Made by a program: the position numbers and the translations under genes. The notes beneath the pieces were generated by a model. That model saw nothing but the letters and a program-made list of their open reading frames with translations, made no database searches and was not told where the DNA came from. This document shows positions 1-7,714 of a stretch of 64,000 nt of DNA, in pieces. The stretch is from an uncultured Desulfomonile sp. (lineage in GTDB: Bacteria; Desulfobacterota; Desulfomonilia; Desulfomonilales; Desulfomonilaceae). Location: assembly GCA_903952205.1 (NCBI GenBank), contig CAJBEZ010000009.1, forward strand, positions 1 through 64,000, given 5' to 3'. Numbering within the stretch: the stretch's first letter is position 1; each line of letters begins with the position of its first letter.

Positions 1-356
1 CGGTCTTTCCTGGCATGCTTTGCGGCGGTTTCGGGAAAGTTGGTCAATTCCAGTACCTGGACACCTTTGGGAAGACGAAACATCTGCTGCAACCCAAAGG
101 GCAGTATAAAAGTCAAACCCGCATCATAAACTTCTTTATGAACGCCGGTGTTTATGCCGACTCTAACCACCTTAATTCCGTATTCATTGGGCCTCACGTA
201 AACGAAAAAAAGATTATAGAAGATAATAACCAGCACTGACACAGCAAGCAATAATTTCAATGGCGTCCCCAGTCTGAAACTAATCGGCGGGAGCCTGAAG
301 CGCTCCTTCAATTTATCTACGAATCGCAGTTCCGGACGCATTGGGTAGTTATCCAT
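1..356 (-). CDS. SPFH/band-7 (prohibitin-like) membrane protein, 5' part only
   Basis: The reading frame is open from an ATG at 356 down to the window edge, so only about 118 N-terminal residues are present. After a polar N-terminus of some 30 residues comes one hydrophobic segment (about residues 36-55), followed by VRPNEYGIKVVR and DAGLTFILPF. That order, a membrane anchor and then a beta-rich start with NEYG and a 'G-hxhxxPF' turn, is typical of SPFH/band-7 proteins, which form membrane-anchored oligomeric rings and often regulate membrane proteases. The specific subgroup cannot be told from this fragment. Transcription points leftward, so any partners lie outside the window. Confidence 0.75.
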   Translation of the reverse strand, partial: MDNYPMRPELRFVDKLKERFRLPPISFRLGTPLKLLLAVSVLVIIFYNLFFVYVRPNEYGIKVVRVGINTGVHKEVYDAGLTFILPFGLQQMFRLPKGVQVLELTNFPETAAKHARKD

Positions 357-982
357 GGTTTCAGTTTCCTTCCAAAGCTTTTCACCATCCGCGGCGAAGT
401 CTACATATCTGTTGTTGCTTTCCCCGACACTCCCAACGACAATATACCTTTATCCGATTTGTTAACAGGGAGTTGAGCAAATAGAATACAAAGACATACC
501 GGTGTCGTGAGGCTATGTTGCTGCGTGAATATGGGGCACCAATAAATATCGTGCTCTTACAATCCACCAGTGATGATTATAGCAGCCTTTCCCTTGATTT
601 GGTGTAGGTGGACATGCCGGATTCTTCAGATCAATCTTTGCCGGTTTATTCAGACTGTATAAGCTCGACAGACGAGCGTCAACCAGGCTACCTGATACCG
701 GGGCATCCCTGATTTTGGACACGGAATGTCTAACTGCCTGTAATGTGAATCCTGTATTTGGTGAGCATCTGCAATAGCCGTGCGCGGCGAAAAACCAAGC
801 GACGGGCAGCGGTGAACGCCTGAACGTTAAGAGGGTGACTCGATCACAGGGACTTCATGAATTCTAGAAAAAATAGTCCCCAACAAAAAAATATCCAACA
901 TATGTCCTCGTTTGACACACATCACAATTATCATTCGGGAAGGCTACCTTTGTGAGCCAGGAAGGTATGAAGGGAGGCTTTT
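357..982. other. Gene-free stretch
   Basis: No convincing gene is seen in these 626 bases. Short frames on the minus strand (382-567, 513-722) lack a ribosome binding site, resemble no family and have no coding-like composition. The stretch presumably carries the promoters of the leftward SPFH gene and of the rightward repeat-protein gene. No tRNA-like cloverleaf or clear terminator was recognised. Confidence 0.5.
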
Positions 983-1264
983 ATGAGTAAGAAAAATGTT
1001 ACAAATCGTGTTATGACTGTTGTATCATCAGTCTCGTCTAACTGGGGAAAATCAGAGCTGGAAATATGTATCCGTAAGAAACGGGGGTTTAAGGTGAACT
1101 TTTTCCTTATCGGCATTATTCTGGCGCTACTACCAGTAGTCAGTTCGGCCTCTGATCGAGGCGTAATCGTGCGGGACCGTTACGGAAATATCGTAGAAAC
1201 AAAAGACCGGTATGGGGATGACACGACGGTTCGTGACCGGTACGGGAATATCACCCGGACCTAG
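983..1264 (+). CDS. Small secreted protein with DRYGN repeats, interrupted by UAG
   Basis: This gene of unknown function starts at an ATG preceded by a strong AGGGAGG ribosome binding site. Residues 1-37 are polar. A hydrophobic stretch then ends in SSA-SDRG, which looks like a signal peptide. An internal GTG at 1094 would give a more normal signal peptide length, but the ribosome binding site favours 983. The mature part consists of repeats of the form [VI]RDRYGNI. A TAG at 1262-1264 ends the frame, yet the same frame continues with 24 more codons, including a further RDRYGNI copy, to a TAA at 1337-1339. The gene is therefore either recently broken by a nonsense change or read through. The repeat recalls YD-type repeats but is too short to assign. 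Confidence 0.55.
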   Translation: MSKKNVTNRVMTVVSSVSSNWGKSELEICIRKKRGFKVNFFLIGIILALLPVVSSASDRGVIVRDRYGNIVETKDRYGDDTTVRDRYGNITRT

Positions 1265-1339
1265 GAATACGACCGTCATGGCCAAAAAACCATACGGGAC
1301 CGGTATGGGAATATTATCGGGACGGAAAACAGAGATTAA
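1169..1339 (+). repeat. Tandem coding repeat, 2.7 units of 60-63 bp
   Basis: Unit 1 (1169-1228, 20 codons) and unit 2 (1229-1291, 21 codons including the TAG) both begin with V-R-D-R-Y-G-N-I. Unit 3 (from 1292) begins I-R-D-R-Y-G-N-I and is cut short at the TAA. The second half of each unit carries a weaker D-R-[YH]-G copy. The DNA of the unit starts is also similar (cgggaccg-tac-gg-aatat), so the array grew by recent duplication. Confidence 0.75.
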
Positions 1340-1609
1340 GAAACTGATGCAATTTGATTTAAAAAGTTTTTGATTACCGAAAAGATCGTGGCAATCCTGG
1401 TTCAGGTAGAGATGGTCAGCCTAATGTTCCTGATCAGCTCCTTCTTGACGCTCAATGACCGCATCAGATAACGATACGACAATGCCATCTTGTTCTAAGA
1501 TTAAGCAAATGGTAGCAATCTAGACATTTGACCCGACATCAAACACACGGTAGATTCGTTTGGAAATTGAGGCTGTCCCAGCACGGATATCATAGGGAGG
1601 CGCAGAACG
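1340..1609. other. Non-coding gap before the cyclase gene
   Basis: Together with the readthrough tail of the repeat gene, this makes 345 bases without an intact gene. No known RNA or clear promoter was recognised. A GGGAGG ribosome binding site for the next gene lies at its right end. Confidence 0.4.
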
Positions 1610-2434
1610 ATGAAAAAGAAATTCACATTCTTCTCCATAGTATTCATCATGGCTCTATCATTAAATGCGGGAGCCGAATCTCCTGCGACTTTATGGCCAG
1701 TATTGGACATGTTGCGATCCAGGGAATTCGTCGATCTGACTCATGCGTTTCATCCGGGTATCCCTCAGTGGCCGGGTTTTGACAATGAAGTCAGGGTCAC
1801 TACGTATCATTACGACGAGGGAATAGGAACGAAGGGCAAGGGGTTTCTAGCTCATAAATACGAGATACCTGGGCAGTGGGGGACTCACGTGGACCCGCCG
1901 GCGCATTTTGCAAGAGGAAAAAGATTTCTCGACGAAATCTCTGTTAGGGAAATGATTCTCCCTCTTGTAGTCATCGATGTGAACGCTAAGGTAGCGTCCA
2001 ATCCGGACTACCAGATCTCCATGGATGATGTCAGGGCCTGGGAAGCTAAACACGGTCCAGTACCGAAGGACGCATTTGTGGCCATGAGGACCGACTGGTC
2101 AAAGAAATGGCCAAACGGAGAAGCGATGCGTAACCAGGACGACAAAGGCGTTGCCCATTATCCAGGCTGGAGCAAGGAGGTCCTTGCCTACCTCTACGAA
2201 GAGCGCAATATTACAGCGTCAGGGCACGAAACCACCGACACGGACCCTGGTATCGCCACCAGCAAAGGAGACTATTCCCTTGAATCTTACATTCTTTCAC
2301 GAGACAAGTTTCAGATCGAGCTTCTTGCCGGTCTGGATAAAGTTCCCGAATACGGGGCTATTGTAGTGGTGGCGTTTCCAAAGCCAAAGAGGGGCTCCGG
2401 TTTTCCGGCGAGGGTATTTGCTATTCTACCGTAG
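1610..2434 (+). CDS. Secreted cyclase-family metal-dependent hydrolase
   Basis: This 274-residue protein belongs to the cyclase/kynurenine formamidase-like family (PF04199). Family members use a divalent metal to hydrolyse amide or lactone bonds. Visible signatures are DLTHAFHPGIPQWPG near residue 44, the metal-binding core GTHVDPPAHF near residue 87 and ETTDTDPG near residue 203. The first 22 residues form a signal peptide ending in NAGAES, so the enzyme should act in the periplasm, unlike cytoplasmic kynurenine formamidase. An ATG start with GGGAGG upstream supports the chosen start. It stands alone, convergent with dnaB, so the substrate cannot be inferred from context. Confidence 0.8.
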   Translation: MKKKFTFFSIVFIMALSLNAGAESPATLWPVLDMLRSREFVDLTHAFHPGIPQWPGFDNEVRVTTYHYDEGIGTKGKGFLAHKYEIPGQWGTHVDPPAHFARGKRFLDEISVREMILPLVVIDVNAKVASNPDYQISMDDVRAWEAKHGPVPKDAFVAMRTDWSKKWPNGEAMRNQDDKGVAHYPGWSKEVLAYLYEERNITASGHETTDTDPGIATSKGDYSLESYILSRDKFQIELLAGLDKVPEYGAIVVVAFPKPKRGSGFPARVFAILP

Positions 2435-2470
2435 GAGGGCGCTGCAAAGCCGTGATCAGTAAATTAAAGT

Positions 2471-3856
2471 TCAGATGTTTGATAATATGGCTGAATCATC
2501 GACAGGACCATCATCTCGGGAAGAATATGGCCTGAAAGTGGAATACTTCGCGTCAAAGAAGGCTGTGATCATCCCTATAGGGCCATTACGCTGCTTGCCG
2601 ATGATGATTTCAGCCTCACCTTTTTTGGGATTGTCCTCACTCTTGTTATAAACTTCGTCCCTGTAAATGAAAATGATTACGTCGGCATCCTGTTCAATAG
2701 CGCCGGATTCTCTCAAGTCCGCGAGCTGGGGGCGCTTGTTGGGACGTTCTTCAACCTTTCTGTTCAACTGTGACAGGGCAATGACCGGAATATTGAGTTC
2801 TTTAGCCAAGGCCTTTAAAGACCTGGAGATTTCCGATATCTCCTTCTCTCTGGAATCACCCCTCCCCGGCCCCTTCATAAGTTGTAGATAGTCGACAACA
2901 ATTAACCCGAGATCCGTTTCCTTTTTAAGCCGTCTGGCCTTGGCCCGAATTTCCAGTGTGCTTATCGCCGGCGTGTCATCCACATATAAAGGGGAATCCG
3001 AGATGTTTCCCACCGCCAGAGTCAATCTTCCCCAGTCCTCTGGAGTCAGATAACCGGTCCTGAGACTTTTTAGATTTACCTTGGCTTTTGCGCAAAGTAT
3101 TCTGAGAGCGATCTGCTCCTTGCTCATTTCGAGGGAAAAAATTGCTGTCGGGCGCCCATATTCGGTCGCTGCGTTCATCCCCACATTCAGGGCAAAGGAA
3201 GTCTTCCCCATTGATGGCCGTCCAGCCACAATAATGAGGTCCGAGTTCTGGAAGCCGGCGGTCATAGCGTCTAAGTCCTTAAAACCTGACGCCACCCCTG
3301 TTATGTTTTCTTTTCGCTCATACAGTCTCTCAATTGTCTCGAAGCTGCTTTTCATGAGTTCCGAGATGTGGCTGAAAGCCGTACCAATGCGAGACTCGCC
3401 CACTTTGAAAAGGATCTGCTCCGCTTCGTCCAGAAATTCTCCCACGTCCTGCTGGTCTTCGTAGCACCGCGTGGATATTTCGGTTGCGGCCGATATCAAC
3501 TGTCTCAGAATCGCCTTTTCTTTGACTACCTTTGTGTAATGAAGAATGTTTGCAGCGCTTGGCACGGCATCGATCAGCTCCATCAGGAAAACGGCTCCGC
3601 CGACGTTTTCAAAAACGCCTTTTTCCTTCAGCCCCGAGGTCAGAGTAATAAGATCAACAGGTTCGTTCTTGTTGAAGAGATCAAAAATAGCTCTAAAAAT
3701 GTTTCGGTGAGCTTCCCGGTAGAAATCATCCGAGGTGAGTATAGCAAGGACTTTGGGGAGAGCTTCGTTATCGATGAGGAGCCCCCCCAGTATGGCTCGT
3801 TCGCCTTCAAGGAACTGGGGGGGGATCCTAATTTGCGCGTTACTGTCCTGCGCCAT
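2471..3856 (-). CDS. dnaB: Replicative DNA helicase DnaB
   Basis: DnaB is the hexameric 5'-3' helicase that unwinds DNA at the replication fork and binds primase through its N-terminal domain. The 461-residue length is normal. The N-terminal domain covers roughly residues 12-110. The RecA-like motor has Walker A (GRPSMGKTS, about residues 212-220), a SLEMSKEQ motif, Walker B (IVVDYLQLM) and the LSQLNR...DLRESGAIEQDAD region. No intein or insertion is present. Its first codons overlap the end of rplI by 17 bases, so it is the last gene of the rpsF-rpsR-rplI-dnaB operon and is probably translationally coupled, a common order in many bacteria. Confidence 0.97.
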   Translation of the reverse strand: MAQDSNAQIRIPPQFLEGERAILGGLLIDNEALPKVLAILTSDDFYREAHRNIFRAIFDLFNKNEPVDLITLTSGLKEKGVFENVGGAVFLMELIDAVPSAANILHYTKVVKEKAILRQLISAATEISTRCYEDQQDVGEFLDEAEQILFKVGESRIGTAFSHISELMKSSFETIERLYERKENITGVASGFKDLDAMTAGFQNSDLIIVAGRPSMGKTSFALNVGMNAATEYGRPTAIFSLEMSKEQIALRILCAKAKVNLKSLRTGYLTPEDWGRLTLAVGNISDSPLYVDDTPAISTLEIRAKARRLKKETDLGLIVVDYLQLMKGPGRGDSREKEISEISRSLKALAKELNIPVIALSQLNRKVEERPNKRPQLADLRESGAIEQDADVIIFIYRDEVYNKSEDNPKKGEAEIIIGKQRNGPIGMITAFFDAKYSTFRPYSSRDDGPVDDSAILSNI

Positions 3857-4313
3857 CCTTCGACGATACCTCCGGGTCCACTACAATCTTAATTGTAGCA
3901 GTCACTTCGGGATGGACTTTTATGGTCGCTTTGTATTCCCCAAGACGCTTGATTGGCTCAGAGAGCGACACTTTTCTCCGATCAAACTCGTATCCCTTGG
4001 ACGCAAGGGCTTCCGCAACGTCCGCGTTGGTTACTGAACCAAACAAACGAGCGTCCTGATCCCTCGACTTTCTGACAAAAATCAACTCAACCGAAGAAAG
4101 TTCACTCGCCTGAATCTCCGCGGCGCCTCTGGCTTTTGCGAGTTTCCTCTGTTTGGCTTCAATCAGTCCCTTGTAAAAGTTCAGATTTTTCTGAGTAGCC
4201 AGGCAAGCCAGTTTACGCGGCAACAGGTAATTCCTGGCATAACCGTTTTTCACTTTCACGGTCTGACCCACAAGGCCCAATTCTTCAATATGATCAAGTA
4301 ATATGACATCCAT
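3840..4313 (-). CDS. rplI: 50S ribosomal protein L9
   Basis: L9 binds 23S rRNA near the L1 stalk and helps keep the reading frame. The N-terminal domain begins MDVILLDHIEELG and has the family signature GYARNYLLPRKLA. A long central helix (residues about 40-75) and a C-terminal domain rich in SV and LG motifs follow. The frame extends upstream to a GTG at 4322, but the ATG at 4313 is preceded by GGAG at an ideal distance and gives the standard N-terminus, so 157 residues are expected. It lies 22 bases downstream of rpsR and overlaps dnaB. Confidence 0.95.
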   Translation of the reverse strand: MDVILLDHIEELGLVGQTVKVKNGYARNYLLPRKLACLATQKNLNFYKGLIEAKQRKLAKARGAAEIQASELSSVELIFVRKSRDQDARLFGSVTNADVAEALASKGYEFDRRKVSLSEPIKRLGEYKATIKVHPEVTATIKIVVDPEVSSKDGAGQ

Positions 4314-4343
4314 GGCAATCACTCCGTATTGTGTAAATCTATA

Positions 4344-4589
4344 CTAGCGTCTGGGCACCGTGAAGGGCAAAAGCGCTATGTTTCTGGCTCTCTTAATTGC
4401 TGTGGTCAATTGTCTCTGATGTTTGGCGCAATTTCCAGAGATCCTCCTCGGAACAATTTTACCACGTTCAGTAATGAAGATCCTGAGAAGATTAGGGTCC
4501 TTGTAATCCATGCGCAAGCCCGAGTCCGCGCAGAACCTGCAAACCTTGCTCCTCGGGAATGGACGACGTCTCTGCGGCTTGTTATTCAT
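4344..4589 (-). CDS. rpsR: 30S ribosomal protein S18
   Basis: The 81-residue S18 forms a heterodimer with S6 on the platform of the small subunit. The sequence has the basic N-terminus [14 protein letters not shown], the core [18 protein letters not shown] and [24 protein letters not shown], all diagnostic. Three cysteines (CRFC and NCAKH) are consistent with the Zn-binding type of S18. Its ATG overlaps the rpsF stop codon as ATGA, giving tight translational coupling and equal synthesis of the two partners. Confidence 0.97.
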   Translation of the reverse strand: MNNKPQRRRPFPRSKVCRFCADSGLRMDYKDPNLLRIFITERGKIVPRRISGNCAKHQRQLTTAIKRARNIALLPFTVPRR

Positions 4590-5080
4590 TGTCCTTCCTC
4601 CTTGGTGGAGCTTTCTGCAGACTCAGGTTGAGTCGGGGGCGTGTCGTTTTCCTCATGTATTTCGTCAGTCTGAGGCTCAGGTTCGGCTTTTTCAACTGTT
4701 TCAACCGCTTCAGAAATCTCTTCAGCCTGTTCAGATGCTTGCGCTTCTACGGCTTCCTTTTCCGCCTTTGCCTTGAATGCCTCCAGATCAACGTCGTCAT
4801 CAAGCTTGACACTCAAATATTTCATAACATCTTCAGTAATCTTGAACTGTCGCTCAAGTTCGCTGATGAGCTTTGGGCCGCTGACAAAATCAAACAGAAT
4901 GTAGCGGCCTTTGTCTTTCTTGCGAACCAGATACGCCAGTTTCTTGGTTCCCCAGTCTTCGATCTTGATGATTTCTCCGGCATGATCTTTGATGATTCCG
5001 CTGAACTTCTCCTTTAAGGCTTTAACGTCGTCATCAAGCATGTCGGGATCGAGGACTATCAGTGCCTCATACCTTCTCAT
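4586..5080 (-). CDS. rpsF: 30S ribosomal protein S6 with acidic C-terminal tail
   Basis: The S6 core (residues 1-about 100) starts [13 protein letters not shown] and contains [21 protein letters not shown], as expected for S6. About 60 further residues form a low-complexity tail rich in Glu, Ala, Thr and Pro, ending TKEEGQ. E. coli S6 also carries an acidic tail that is extended by RimK, but this one is longer than usual. The start has GGAG seven bases upstream. That GGAG lies in a hairpin that fits the S6:S18 autoregulatory leader, so expression of the operon is probably controlled by the protein pair. Confidence 0.95.
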   Translation of the reverse strand: MRRYEALIVLDPDMLDDDVKALKEKFSGIIKDHAGEIIKIEDWGTKKLAYLVRKKDKGRYILFDFVSGPKLISELERQFKITEDVMKYLSVKLDDDVDLEAFKAKAEKEAVEAQASEQAEEISEAVETVEKAEPEPQTDEIHEENDTPPTQPESAESSTKEEGQ

Positions 5081-5085
5081 AAACT

Positions 5086-5122
5086 CTCCTTTCGGCTATC
5101 AAGCCCTTAACAGGGCAAGGAG
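5086..5122 (-). promoter_or_regulatory. S6:S18-binding leader of the rpsF mRNA
   Basis: Read on the minus strand, the leader folds as CUCCUU (5122-5117) pairing with AAGGAG (5091-5086), stacked directly on GCCCU (5116-5112) pairing with AGGGC (5107-5103), with a GUUA tetraloop. The 3' side has an 11-base bulge (5102-5092) that contains CCG. A two-stem hairpin with a CCG-bearing asymmetric bulge is the published S6:S18 recognition motif found upstream of rpsF in many bacteria. Here the outer stem also buries the AAGGAG ribosome binding site, so binding of surplus S6:S18 would block translation. The fold was derived by eye. Confidence 0.7.
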
Positions 5123-5141
5123 CTATAAAAATGAATTTTTT

Positions 5142-5170
5142 ATATTACATCAGATGGCAGGATAGCGCAA
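5142..5170 (-). promoter_or_regulatory. Likely sigma-70 promoter of the rpsF operon
   Basis: On the minus strand, TTGCGC (5170-5165) and TAATAT (5147-5142) are separated by 17 bases. A transcript would start near 5135, just upstream of the S6:S18 leader hairpin. The match to consensus is moderate. Confidence 0.5.
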
Positions 5171-5239
5171 ACTTTTTCGCATCGGAATTCCGGATACCGA
5201 CACTTCTTCGAGGATGTCCCATCAATTCCCTGTACCTTA

Positions 5240-5527
5240 TCAACGCTTGGTCATTTCCTTGCAATCAACACATTGCCACACATTTTCCCTGACGAAGAAA
5301 AACACAAAACCCACCCCGATCAGGATTGATCCAATATAGTACATCGCAGGCAGGGCAAACCTCATAAACCATGGAGCCTGATAGAAGTTTGTAAAAAACC
5401 CATATCCGGCCATCAAGAGAACGCCCAGAATTATGAGGACTATCCCTGCGGGCACAGACAGAACCCTTCGCGATGATTTCGTCATCACGCCGCCACAAAC
5501 TCCACACAATTTGACTCGGCTTGACAT
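5240..5527 (-). CDS. Small two-helix membrane protein with CxxC pairs at both ends
   Basis: The 95-residue protein has no recognised family. Near the N-terminus it has LCGVCGG and near the C-terminus QCVDCKE. Each is one half of a possible zinc ribbon. The two halves are separated by two hydrophobic segments (about residues 26-46 and 60-80), so both ends would face the same side of the membrane and could close one metal site. The region between the helices is aromatic (NFYQAPWFMRF). It lies between the rpsF leader and the ATP synthase genes in the same direction, with its own short gaps. The function is unknown. Confidence 0.6.
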   Translation of the reverse strand: MSSRVKLCGVCGGVMTKSSRRVLSVPAGIVLIILGVLLMAGYGFFTNFYQAPWFMRFALPAMYYIGSILIGVGFVFFFVRENVWQCVDCKEMTKR

Positions 5528-5678
5528 CTATAATTCCTGCCGGTTAGGCCGCATATTTTGCCTTAAAATCAGAAGAAACGCTGAAGAAAGCAGGCTACAT
5601 TCCATTGAGGGGCAATCTTCGGTATGACAAAAAGGAAGTGTCTTCGGTCCTCGTTGAGATGTTTTGGAGGGGGACAAA

Positions 5679-5697
5679 GGGGGCCAATGAGGCCCCC
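5679..5697 (-). terminator. Possible terminator after atpE
   Basis: A seven-base-pair GC-only stem (GGGGGCC / GGCCCCC) with a five-base loop lies 9 bases downstream of the atpE stop. On the minus strand it is followed by a short and imperfect U-rich run (CTTTGT), so termination may be partial. Confidence 0.55.
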
Positions 5698-5705
5698 CGT
5701 AAACA

Positions 5706-6068
<363 letters not shown>

Positions 6069-6080
6069 TTATTTGGAATA

Positions 6081-6803
6081 TCAGTGAGCTTCTTCCAGTG
6101 ACCCGGATATGTACATCATGGTCAGCATGATAAACACGAGAGTCTGTATGAAAGAAGTGAACACTTGCAGAAACATCATAGGTAACGGAACCAGGTAAGG
6201 CACCAACATGGTAAGGATTATTATGGCAAGATCCTCACCCATTATGTTTCCAAAAAGTCGAAAGCTCAGTGAAAGTATCCTGCTGAGGTGTCCTATTATC
6301 TCGATAGGGAGCATCAGAGGAATCAACCATGGCACCGGTCCAAGAAAATGTTTAATGTAATGCGTGCCGTGATGCTTAAGACCAACAATATGCGTGGTAA
6401 AAAACGCTATTAGCGCCAAGGACAGCGTGGTGTTCAAGTTGTTGGTCGAAGACTGGAACCATGGGAGTATCCCAATGAGGTTACACGTCAGAATAAAGAG
6501 CCCTAGAGTAGCTATAAGCGGGAAGTAGGGACGCCCTCGTTCACCCATGGTCTGAACAACTATGTCATCGAGGGTTGAAATAACGACTTCCCAAAAGTTC
6601 TGGCCACCCTTTGGAACCATTTCCAATTTGTTTTTTACAAGAATGGCGGCTATGACAAGAACGATCATTACCACCCAGGTGTTGAGAACATTGTTGATAT
6701 CCGCGTGTTCGATACTGTGCTTTTCAAAGAACTCGCCCATCGAATGCAATAAAGGATTCGCTATGGCGTCAGTAAACACAGGCGGGTGAATGCTGGCTGA
6801 CAT
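6081..6803 (-). CDS. atpB: F0F1 ATP synthase subunit a
   Basis: Subunit a provides the two ion half-channels against the c-ring. The 240-residue protein has five to six hydrophobic helices and the essential arginine in LSLSFRLFGNIMGE (around residue 180), followed by a long C-terminal helix pair ending SGSLEEAH. LIGILPWF in the first half is also typical. It follows atpI by 3 bases and precedes atpE by 30. Subunits b, delta, alpha, gamma, beta and epsilon are not in the window, so the F-ATPase genes are split into at least two loci, as in many Desulfobacterota. Confidence 0.96.
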   Translation of the reverse strand: MSASIHPPVFTDAIANPLLHSMGEFFEKHSIEHADINNVLNTWVVMIVLVIAAILVKNKLEMVPKGGQNFWEVVISTLDDIVVQTMGERGRPYFPLIATLGLFILTCNLIGILPWFQSSTNNLNTTLSLALIAFFTTHIVGLKHHGTHYIKHFLGPVPWLIPLMLPIEIIGHLSRILSLSFRLFGNIMGEDLAIIILTMLVPYLVPLPMMFLQVFTSFIQTLVFIMLTMMYISGSLEEAH

Positions 6804-6806
6804 TTA

Positions 6807-7190
6807 TTAGACCTCCTTCGGCCTTCGATTAGATATATATATTAAGGTTAACATGACAAAAAGACCTGCAGGTACCACAGATAGCCCTGTCACCAGTCCT
6901 ATCGGATCAACCTTGGTAAATCTTACCAAAACAAACAGGCATAAGCCAAGAAAAATCAGTCTCAAATAGAAACCGCCCAGTAAAGCCACGATAGACCGGC
7001 CTTTGTTCTGGAAATCCGCTTTTCTTGTTTTCCATGAGGAAGCCCACGCGTTCAACAGAACCAGCGCCCCACCAGAAACAAATCCGAGGGTGAACTGACC
7101 GGAAGCGCATAAGGAACTCGTTACCAACCCAACTACAAAAACAATCCCTGAAAGGAATAACCAAATCCTCGGGATTTTTTCAAAGTCCAT
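6807..7190 (-). CDS. atpI: ATP synthase subunit I (AtpI-like)
   Basis: The 127-residue protein has four hydrophobic segments with little polar sequence between them, fitting the ATP synthase I-chain family (PF03899). These proteins are thought to help c-ring assembly or Mg2+ uptake and are not part of the mature enzyme. Recognition rests mainly on position (directly before atpB, after atpZ) and topology, since the family is poorly conserved. Its ATG overlaps the end of atpZ by 11 bases. Confidence 0.75.
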   Translation of the reverse strand: MDFEKIPRIWLFLSGIVFVVGLVTSSLCASGQFTLGFVSGGALVLLNAWASSWKTRKADFQNKGRSIVALLGGFYLRLIFLGLCLFVLVRFTKVDPIGLVTGLSVVPAGLFVMLTLIYISNRRPKEV

Positions 7191-7632
7191 TCTTCGGCCC
7201 CGAATATTCTGACCGACGCTGCTTTCTAAGCTCTATCATAACATTTCGGCCCGCAGCCGCTATTCCAAAGAAAAAAAATATAATGCTTAAATATGGAGAC
7301 GTGTCGAGCTTACCGTCCAACCAGTATCCGATACCAAACCCGATCAGGATTGCGAATGGTATCGACGATCCTAATTGTAGTCCATCTCCGACGAGTTTCC
7401 AGGTGGTCTGTACATTTTTCACTAGAGTTATCTTGGTTAGCAGAGAAATGCGGTCTTTGTCAACAAAGTTATGATTCCGGCGGCTGAAAAACAACTCATC
7501 CCAATACATCCATTCGGCGTCAGCCTTTCGCCAATCAGCAATTATGCGATCATCCGGAAGGGCTAGGCAAAACACGTTATGGTCGCCCGCCAGGTTGACG
7601 CTTTTTACAACCGGTGGTAAGCTCTGTGACAT
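7180..7632 (-). CDS. atpZ: AtpZ/AtpI-type assembly factor with long N-terminal extension
   Basis: Residues about 80-140 match the AtpZ family (PF09527): two helices, the first with GLQLGSSIPFAILIGFGIGY, then the short loop WLDGKLDTSPY and a second helix ending in a basic tail. AtpZ forms a membrane complex with AtpI that aids F0 assembly. The preceding 70 or so residues are hydrophilic, including DWRKADAEWMYWDELFF, and are not usual for the family. No good internal start with a ribosome binding site was found, so the long form is kept. It heads the atpZIBE cluster. Confidence 0.7.
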   Translation of the reverse strand: MSQSLPPVVKSVNLAGDHNVFCLALPDDRIIADWRKADAEWMYWDELFFSRRNHNFVDKDRISLLTKITLVKNVQTTWKLVGDGLQLGSSIPFAILIGFGIGYWLDGKLDTSPYLSIIFFFFGIAAAGRNVMIELRKQRRSEYSGPKNGL

Positions 7633-7685
7633 AATCGCTTCATCCGGGCTTCGATCTTCTTCCTTCTAAACATTGGGCAAAACCA

Positions 7686-7714
7686 ATTTCAGGTCAGGGT
7701 TGCCATCAGTTCAA
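7686..7714 (-). promoter_or_regulatory. Possible promoter of atpZIBE
   Basis: On the minus strand TTGAAC (7714-7709) and TGAAAT (7691-7686) are 17 bases apart in the 81-base gap between the divergent atpZ and RND genes. The -10 match is only four of six. Confidence 0.35.

Noticed and set aside
382-722. Overlapping short minus-strand frames of 61 and 69 codons
   Set aside because: No ribosome binding site, no family resemblance and amino acid makeup unlike real proteins.
770-860. Stretch 770-860 as a decayed transposase or intron piece
   Set aside because: Basic-residue-rich short frame only; no recognisable motif or end repeats.
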